In this document: positions 56,990-64,000 of the stretch, one piece after another | Numbering within the stretch: the stretch's first letter is position 1 | Layout of the letters: each line of letters begins with the position of its first letter | Source: Scilla litardierei | Taxonomy: Eukaryota; Streptophyta; Magnoliopsida; Asparagales; Asparagaceae | Length of the DNA stretch: 64,000 nucleotides | Direction of reading: 5' to 3' | Assembly (NCBI GenBank): GCA_030789695.1 | Contig: CM061141.1 | Coordinates: forward strand, 325,609,938-325,673,937 | Position numbers and translations under genes: made by a program | Notes under the pieces: model-generated | Told to the model about the DNA's origin: nothing | The model's database searches: none | The model's input: the letters and a program-made list of their open reading frames with translations, nothing else

Positions 56990-57300
56990 TACATCCAATG
57001 TTCCATGTATCACAGCTTTGCAAGGACATTAGGGATCACGCACCTCTTCATCACTACCACTGACTCTGACTAAGGATATGGATGTGATCTTGTATCCGTC
57101 GGTGCTGAAGGGAGTTCGTCGAAAAACACAAGGACCCGAGAGGTGTTGATCCAATGGAAGGGCCTTCTCGACCATGAGGTTATTTGGGAGCCTTTTAGAG
57201 TCATTGGGCAGCGGTTTTTTTGACTTCCGCCTTGAGGATAAGTGGTTCTTTGGAAAGTAATGATGGCATCGTGACTTACCAGTGGTGACGGTGTAGGATT
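56990..57300 (+). pseudogene. Decayed Reina-like chromovirus integrase, C-terminal fragment
   Basis: Continues 35668 after the CACTA duplication. With shifts it reads HPMFHVSQLCKDIRDH at once, and then as the chromodomain-like tail of this lineage (short matches at VLIQWKGL-type and WEPF-type positions, 57090-57230). It is decayed beyond use. Confidence 0.7.
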
Positions 57301-57640
57301 GATCGTGGGGTGGCAAACTAGCCTAATGGTAATTTTGTAATTTTGGGGGTCAGGTGTATTTTTGTAATTCTGGACAAATCAGTCCATTATATGTATGCGG
57401 GGGTTAGGACTATTGTTCTTTATGTTGAAAGTGAGTGAGAAAATTCTAGAAGTATATTAGAACCCTAGATTGTGAAGAATTGGGTCTTTTCTCTCGAATC
57501 AAAGGCTAGGAGTGTGGTCTCTTCTTGAAAGTGGTCAACTTATTCTTGTATTTCTCTTTATCTCTGTAAAAATATGAGTATTATTCCACCAAACCCTAGA
57601 AAATCCTTTCAGAGTCCTCCATTTAAGTTACTTCAACTTA
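57301..57640 (+). other. Possible LTR remnant of the Reina-like element
   Basis: Follows the integrase end at the position of a 3' LTR. It includes AACCCTAGATTGTGAAGAAT and CTTCTTGAAAGTGG-type words as in transcribed parts of small plant LTRs. There is no partner in the window to prove it. Confidence 0.35.
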
Positions 57641-59479
57641 ATCCGTCAAATTAAGCTAAACATATATGAGCCAAAATGCTTCACTAATTCCAATGTGGAA
57701 TGTGATTCGGGTTAGGTTCTTGATGCATGAGTACATTCCATGTATCCTCACTTTATGGAGTTAAATACTTGGATTTGGTCTCTAAGTGGTGTATGTTTTA
57801 GAAAATATAACAAATTTATTAAATCCCGACCCTATAAATCATTAATCTTCAAAACACGTGACACGTGGCATCGATCCGTGCGTCGATAACGGCTAACTGT
57901 TCTTTTTGCCAAGGACCTAACCGGATCACTGCATAATGACATTAGAATGCTCTCATGCGTTGGTAAATTAGGGTTAAGAGTTGGAATAAACCCAGCTTGA
58001 GTCTGACTTAACCCGATTTGATTAGAGTTGTGTATGGCATGGGTTTTTGATTAGGATTATAAACAGATTAATTTTATGTCATGTTCTTCTCCAGAGTCAA
58101 TACGTCGAAGTGCCTATCTTAAGTTCATTCGAGTTGAGAAGGCTTAATCTTGCTTTACAAACCTTTGCTAATCAATTCGTGCTCGTTTGTTATTACTGTT
58201 GGGCTGGTCGCTAGCTAAGTAATATGCATATTCCTGGCATGTCCCTTGTCCTTGAGATCATCAATGCTAGTCGTGCTTGCTTATGAAGAAGCAGCTATGA
58301 GTCACCTATCAACTACTATTTATAGGCAAGAGGGATGCATGAAGATGGCTTAATAAAATAATAATTTCATATGTAAATAATAAAGCCAGAGAGAATCCCA
58401 AATGACAGCAACATCAAACAAACACACTTAACTTTGTGACCTTTGTTGGCAAAGTTTAATAAAGATTATGCCTACGGTTGTACAAGTATTAAAGCGTATC
58501 TTAATATTATGCCATGCAAAATATGAAAATTTTACAATCATCTGCTGCATTAGAATTAAACGTTTGCCCCCATTTGCCTTTCAAAACTTGGATCATAATT
58601 AGGAATATAGGATTAATGTTTGGGCCCAACATGAATAGTATAGAAGAACATGGTCTCACAATTTAATGAATCTCTGGAAATTTGATGGTTTTATTATACA
58701 CGATTTTCTTCCCGCAAGATTAAAGCAACCAGCTAATAAAGTAGGACATGGCAGGTCTTGGGCTAGGGTTAACTGGTGATAAATGAGTCGTCGCAACAGA
58801 GCACAGCATGTGTAATGAAAGAGCCTTGTATTAATGTTGGCCAGTCTCAGATTTAGGACGAGGCCGATAATGACATCGAACGGTTGCTATTCTGGTCTCA
58901 GTGAAAGCAACTTACAACGGCTATAAAACTGCAAGCTCAGCCGATACCAAAAACTCAAAGCATCTATCAAAAAAATCAACAAATACCACGTCGCAATCAT
59001 CCTCATCAAAACGCCCCTACTGCCTTCTGTCTTCAATCTGCAGCCTGCTCTCTCACATCTCGATTGAGTGAAAGAAACATATAACAGCTCTCACAACCCT
59101 ACTCTATTTCTTGATGACGGCCATATTGCTGTGATGATACACACATCGCATATGCATGCATGTGGGGCTCCTCTCTCCACCAACTCCATTTCCAAACCTC
59201 ACCTCTATTTCGTCCCTCCTCTTTTGAATTCAAAAAAACCCAATCCCATTCTGATAAGCCAGAATATGCAGAAGAGTTCATTTGTCACATTAATTAATGC
59301 CATTCCCCACATTAAAACAATGTAATTGATTTTCTCTGTAAATCATTTAATGAACCACATAAAAATGTAATCCTAAGAATGAGCTGGCAAATGAGCGCCC
59401 AACTAAAGCAACCGCATCAAGCAGGGGAAAACTGGACTGTCCGCTACCCTCAGCCTATGGACATATTATAGGAAGGAGC
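57641..59479. other. No recognisable gene
   Basis: AT-rich sequence without long conserved frames, repeats or element ends that I can identify. A short frame at 59068-59325 has no recognisable domain. Confidence 0.5.
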
Positions 59480-60405
59480 TGTTGGATATTTCATTCAATT
59501 CAAAGCCAAACTTTAGTCCCACATTGGATGGGAGAACACACTTGGTTGGGTTTATAAGAGACTTCTTATAAATGGGCTATTGGACTTGTTAATGGGCTAG
59601 GATTTGGGGGTAACTCGCATGCGAATGAGCTCAAGCAAGGGGTCGAGCCCAAACCGGGTTGAACCGAATGGAAAATGTGGACGTCGGATCCGGAAAATCT
59701 TAGCGTGTGTGCGCTGCGCAGGCGCGTTCACGGGTGCGCGTACGGAGTGCCCGCGTTTTGCATCATATTTTTTAGCCCTCTTTGTTTGGCAGAATTTGAA
59801 AGGCCCATTACGGTTTTTATTTTTTCCCCCCAGCCATATTCCATATTCTCCTTAATAGCCTGTTTAATGTCTCATAATGTCTCAAAAGCTATAATTTCAT
59901 TTATTGGCTGTTTTAAATTCGCAACAGCTATTTTATTTTTAAATAACAGAGTTATGGCTGAATTCCAACAGTCATTTCTCTTGCTCTATTTAAACTCAAA
60001 ATTCCAAGTGTTAAGACACTGCGAAAATTCATTCTTACACCAACAAAATTCGTTACTGCCTCTTGCTCCACATACGCGAACAGATCCTCTCGTTCTGCAG
60101 ATCCTCTGTTGCTGCAGATCCCTTGCTGCTGTCAACCCCTTGCTGTTCCTCTTCAACTTCCTGCGAGATCGAAGATCGGTTGCTGCTCGCTTGAGCCTTG
60201 TATTGTGAGTGCACACTTACAAGGCCGTTGCCGTTGAATCCTGGAGGGTAGCCGCTGGACCTGACTTGCACCGAGTTCACACTCTGAGGGACGGAAATAT
60301 ACTCTTAAGGACAATGCCTAGCACGCCTCGGTAAGCCGATAAGTCATTTCTGAATCTCTGTTTTAATAGCACCATCCTTTTAAAATCTCAGAAATTTATC
60401 CAACA
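59480..60405 (+). repeat. Copia-type LTR (solo or 5' LTR)
   Basis: Starts TGTTGGATATTTC and ends TTTATCCAACA, an inverted TGTTGGAT/ATCCAACA pair typical of copia LTRs. CCCACATTGG and GGTTTATAAGAG (TATA-like, about 59550) match promoter-region words of several plant copia LTRs. Flanking 5-mers differ (GGAGC and ATCTT), so it is not a simple solo LTR. No primer site follows it, so it may be the worn 5' LTR of the element whose pol is at 62942. Confidence 0.65.
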
Positions 60406-62941
60406 ATCTTAAGAGTAGATCTTATGGATGCTGCTATTATTCTTGCTAACCACCTGCATGCTCTCTCTGAACTCGAATTGTTTTTCTCTTTACTTGGATG
60501 CAAGCGTTTAATTTGTACAAGTAATTCTAAATTTTCTAGCAAATGTGATGTTGGCCATGGGTATTGGCAATTTGGCATTGCTTACGGAAAACTCCTAATT
60601 ACGGATGTTTGACCAAATTTGAAGTTTTTTGGTTCGCTGTAACTTAGAATGACATTTTTTGAATCAAACAATTACTTGTGTAATGCATGTTTTAATTTCT
60701 ATTATTGATTGTTCAGTATATGTATATGCTAATAAGATGATCATTCCTTTTATTGTGAAGAAACATCGTTGTTCCAATTCTCTACTGCAAAGTGAAGAGA
60801 TTAATTATTTGACTATATGTCACTGCTGCTATCATAACTGAGTTTAATTGTTTAAAAAAACTAGTTTCCTTTAAATATGTTGGATTGTATTTGGAATACT
60901 AAGAAAATGGAAATTTTTGTCCTACTTTCTTAATAAGATTTTGTGATTCTCTCAAATATAACCAGTGGCTTTTAATTGGTAGAGCTGGGTGGAGAAAAGA
61001 ATTCATATAGTTGGCACTTGAATGTTAGGACTAAAGGGTGGCCGTTGAGCTTGTTCTTGTTGTCATGCTTCATATAGAATGAGAACGATAAATCGTCATG
61101 AATCCAAAAGAACATGAGTAATATCACTTTAATTGTTATTTACATCTGTTTGTACATGATATGCCATTACCAACCAAGTATTTTATAACATAACAAATAA
61201 AATGTGTTTCTAGCGACAAGTGTAATTTCATTGATCCTTGCTGCAATATGATGTCATTGAAGGTTTGGGTTTTCAAATTGCATGTTGTTCTTGTTCATCT
61301 TGTTGTCATGTCCATTTTTTTTGTCTAGTGGTAGGCTTGACCATGGAAGAGAATGACATCTGATTAGTTTGTAGGAATGTAAAAGTAGCAGATAGTGGGT
61401 ATACTGTATTTGTGTTTGTTGTTTCTTGTGGATAGCGATACTAATATGGAAACTATTTAGAAATTGAAGTCATTATATATATTTGATATAAAAAAGGAAT
61501 TCAGATTCGGATCGAATATTGGTATTTATTGGGTAACGGTGTGCTAAATGTGTATTACATTTGATATTACGCATCGTATTGCATATGCCAATCCTTATGT
61601 TTTGATCTGTCCTAGAAATCCTACCTCTATTTACCCAATTTGCGATGAAGATATAGAATTTATCTTATTAAACAGTTTTATTGTTTGACATGCTTCAGGC
61701 TGTTAGATGGAGCTACATTTTAGTTTATTTATTCATAGAGACCTATAATTGATTACTACATGTGAATTGCACATTAATTACTCAGTTGTAGAGTATTAAT
61801 GGATTGATGTCCAGTGTTGTATTATGCATCAATCATTCACATTACAAAAGACGAGCCTTTAATTTTAAAAGATAAAAAGCTCCAACAGGAAATTGTGCCT
61901 TGTGGATTTCTGCGTCTATTATATTTTGTCATTGGGTGGTTGCACGGGATGTAATCCAAAATAGAATCTCATTTTCGTTTATATTACTAAAATTTTGATG
62001 ACTAGTAATTGCATGTTCTCGGATGTGAAAATAGAAATGCGGCAAGTTTTGAAATGTTTTTTGTTTTGTTATTTATACGTGAGGATTGTGATTTGAAAAC
62101 TGTAGATGTTTTGCCTTTTTTTATTTTTAGTACAATGCAGTTTTGCGTATCCATTGAAACAGTCAATATTTAATGGCCAATTTTATTGGATGGGTTGTCT
62201 AAGTGTTTAGAATAGACTATTTTGAATCGAATTGATGAAAGCATTGCGTGGTATTTGTTGGGGTTCATTCAGGTATATACCTCTATTACGCAACAATGGG
62301 ATTATTGCAATACTGGGGAATTGATGATCTTATGCAATTTTGGGAATCAAATACTGTAACACCCATGGTGAATTCCTGGGGAATACTTGATAATTATTTT
62401 AATTTTCGATAAACATATTTTTAGCCAACACATGCTTAATCTTTTGGATCAGACCATAGTATGCTTCCAGTTAGTTGGGGTTTGTCCATTATTTATTTCC
62501 TTAACTATGAATTGCGAACTGTATTGATGCTTGCCACATGTTGATTGGGGCCATGCTTCCATGCTTTAAGATTAGTTATGTTCAGTAAGTAAGAGACCAT
62601 GGGACCATGACCAAAATTGATTGGTTCACACCTCTGTTTGATTCATTGGGACCATATTTCCCTACTTTATGAAAAGATCATGTTCTCTTGGGATTTTTGC
62701 CCATGTCATTTCCTTAAGCATGGGATCCAGAAGCTTTTATTTCAAATATTGCATCAGAAACGTCCCAGTTTAGCATGATTCGAATAGTCTCATTTGTATG
62801 TATGAAATATAATGTTCATGTATACATATTCGACATTTGGATAATCTCTTGCATTTGGATCATCTGATTTGCATGGTAAAATTGTTGCTTAACTTGTCAG
62901 TTGTCTTGACCATTCATAAGCATTATGCCATAACAAGAGTT
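60406..62941. other. No recognisable gene
   Basis: AT-rich; several short open frames (60424-60612, 60659-60841) without domains. If the LTR at 59480 and the pol at 62942 belong together, this would be the leader, gag and early pol region, but I cannot see any Gag, protease or zinc knuckle. Confidence 0.45.
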
Positions 62942-63840
62942 TGAGTTTGTTTTAAAAAAAACCCCTTGTTTACTTCAAAGTGTGGGGATGCCTAGCTAAA
63001 GTTCTTTTACCAGAACCTAAGAAAAGAAAATTAGGTCATAAAAGCTTTGATTGCATGTTTATTAGCTATGCTCAAAATAGTACTTCATATAGACTCCTAG
63101 TTGTTAGAAGTGAACCAAATATCATGGAGCCTAACACTATTGGTGAAACCATGTATGCAAACTTGTTAAATCTATTTATGGTTTAAATCAAGCACCAAAA
63201 CAATGGCATGATAAATTTGATTGTGTTTTCTATCAAATGGGTATAATGATTTAAAAAAACATGTAGCTACTCCATATAATAGCGACCATTGGAATGCATT
63301 GTCAAGAGTTATGAGAAATTTGAAAGGAACTCTTGTATATGGATTATTTTTTTGTGGCGATCCATCAGTTTAGACGGTTTTACTGATGCAAACTGAATCT
63401 CTGATTCAGATGATCTTAAATCCACAAGTGGTTATGTTTTTACACTTGATGGAGGTGTGGTGTCTTGGAAATCATCCAAGCAAACATGTATTGCTCGGTC
63501 TAATATGTAGTCCGAGTTTATTGCCTTGGAGAAGGCATGTAGTAAAGCCGAATGGCTTAAAAACCTTCTTGGTGATCTTCCCATTTGTGAAAAACCGGTA
63601 CCGTCTGTGTCTATCCATTGTGATAGTCAAGCTGCAATAAAAATGCCAAAAATTATTTTTTAATGGGAAAAGTAGGCATATACGCCTAAGTCACTCTATT
63701 GTGAGGCAGTTGCTAGATCATGGGATAGTATCCCTTGATTATGTGAGGTCAGAGATGAATTTGGTGGATCCTCTGACAAAACCACTAAATAGGAAGTTAG
63801 TGGAAAGTACACCGAGGGAATGGGACTTATACCTAAAACA
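62942..63840 (+). pseudogene. Collapsed copia pol remnant
   Basis: Three separate pol stretches are joined with large gaps: integrase C-terminus (WGCLAKVLLPEPKKRKLG, 62979 on), reverse transcriptase palm (KLVKSIYGLNQAPKQWHD, about 63160-63240), then RNase H ([56 protein letters not shown], 63290-63640) and the C-terminal end near 63770. Stops interrupt it, for example in the SV-stop region near 63373 and at 63508. The polymerase catalytic motif is missing. Clearly dead. Confidence 0.85.
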
Positions 63841-64000
63841 TAGGTCAAGAGTGATGGTAACCCAACCTATGTGATTGATGATCTCATGAAGTAGGTTCAT
63901 ATGGGTAACAACAAGTCTCTTGTTGATCGTGAGGAGCACTTTCATTATATTCATGTCCCTTCCTATGGTGTCGACAGTGCTATCGACGATGAGAAAGGAT
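63841..64000 (+). other. 3' untranslated region of the copia remnant
   Basis: Sequence after the pol end, with GTTCATATGGGTAACAACAA and CGACAGTGCTATCGACGATG, which I associate with the region after pol in the same copia group. It runs off the window. Confidence 0.4.

Noticed and set aside
59675..60208. 177-codon frame
   Set aside because: Inside the copia-type LTR at 59480-60405; no recognisable domain and biased content.
1..64000. tRNA, rRNA or host genes
   Set aside because: No cloverleaf or rRNA-like blocks were seen; the tRNA-like matches are primer-binding sites of 12-18 bases. No frame with a non-transposon domain was found.

Overview
This window is a stack of plant LTR retrotransposons. 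I see no host gene, rRNA, tRNA or other RNA gene. The element families (Ty3/gypsy chromoviruses, Tat/Athila-type elements, Ty1/copia Sireviruses and a Tork/Angela-type copia), the use of initiator-Met and Asp tRNA primer sites, and the absence of bacterial gene structure point to a flowering-plant nuclear genome, probably a repeat-rich pericentromeric or intergenic block. The sequence does not identify the species.

Layout. (1) 1-6726: a young Ty3/gypsy chromovirus (Tekay/Del-like) on the minus strand, with nearly identical LTRs, no gag, one frameshift and one nonsense codon; its outer end lies beyond base 1. (2) About 6727-8380: minus-strand copia remnant. (3) About 8381-22065: 3' end and LTR of a Tat/Athila-like element on the plus strand. 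That LTR is split by a probable chromovirus solo LTR (10099-21571, TSD CCCAC), which is itself split by a complete Tork/Angela-type copia (12942-20717, TSD TTGGT, minus strand). (4) 22066-57300: a badly decayed Reina-like chromovirus integrase region broken twice. Sirevirus A (22525-34719, plus, TSD AAGTT) and Sirevirus B (35674-56984, minus, TSD CACTA) lie about 0.95 kb apart. Sirevirus B is split at the end of its gag by an Athila-like element (42278-52949, plus, TSD TAGAC). (5) 57301-59479: no recognisable gene. (6) 59480-60405: a copia-type LTR. (7) 62942-63840: a collapsed copia pol remnant.

Nearly every coding region is broken, and each break is placed below. The Athila-like element is unusual: it carries Gag-protease and a large extra 3' ORF but no reverse transcriptase, RNase H or integrase.

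The most interesting signal is non-coding. Three unrelated families (Tat-like, Athila-like and Sirevirus) each carry a family-specific array of nested inverted repeats in the LTR. Each array is built on a short CCG/CGG core: CTCGGnCCGAG, CCGATCGG, or TAGTCGGT/ACCGACTA. In both the Athila-like element and the Sireviruses the same motif array recurs inside the element, just upstream of the extra (env-like) ORF and followed by a TATA-like box and a pyrimidine-rich leader. This looks like an internal promoter that copies the LTR promoter. In the Sireviruses the hairpin arms differ between units yet stay complementary, including one paired A-to-T / T-to-A change between elements A and B, so the folding itself may be maintained. 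The extra ORFs of the copia Sirevirus and the gypsy Athila-like element also look related to each other.
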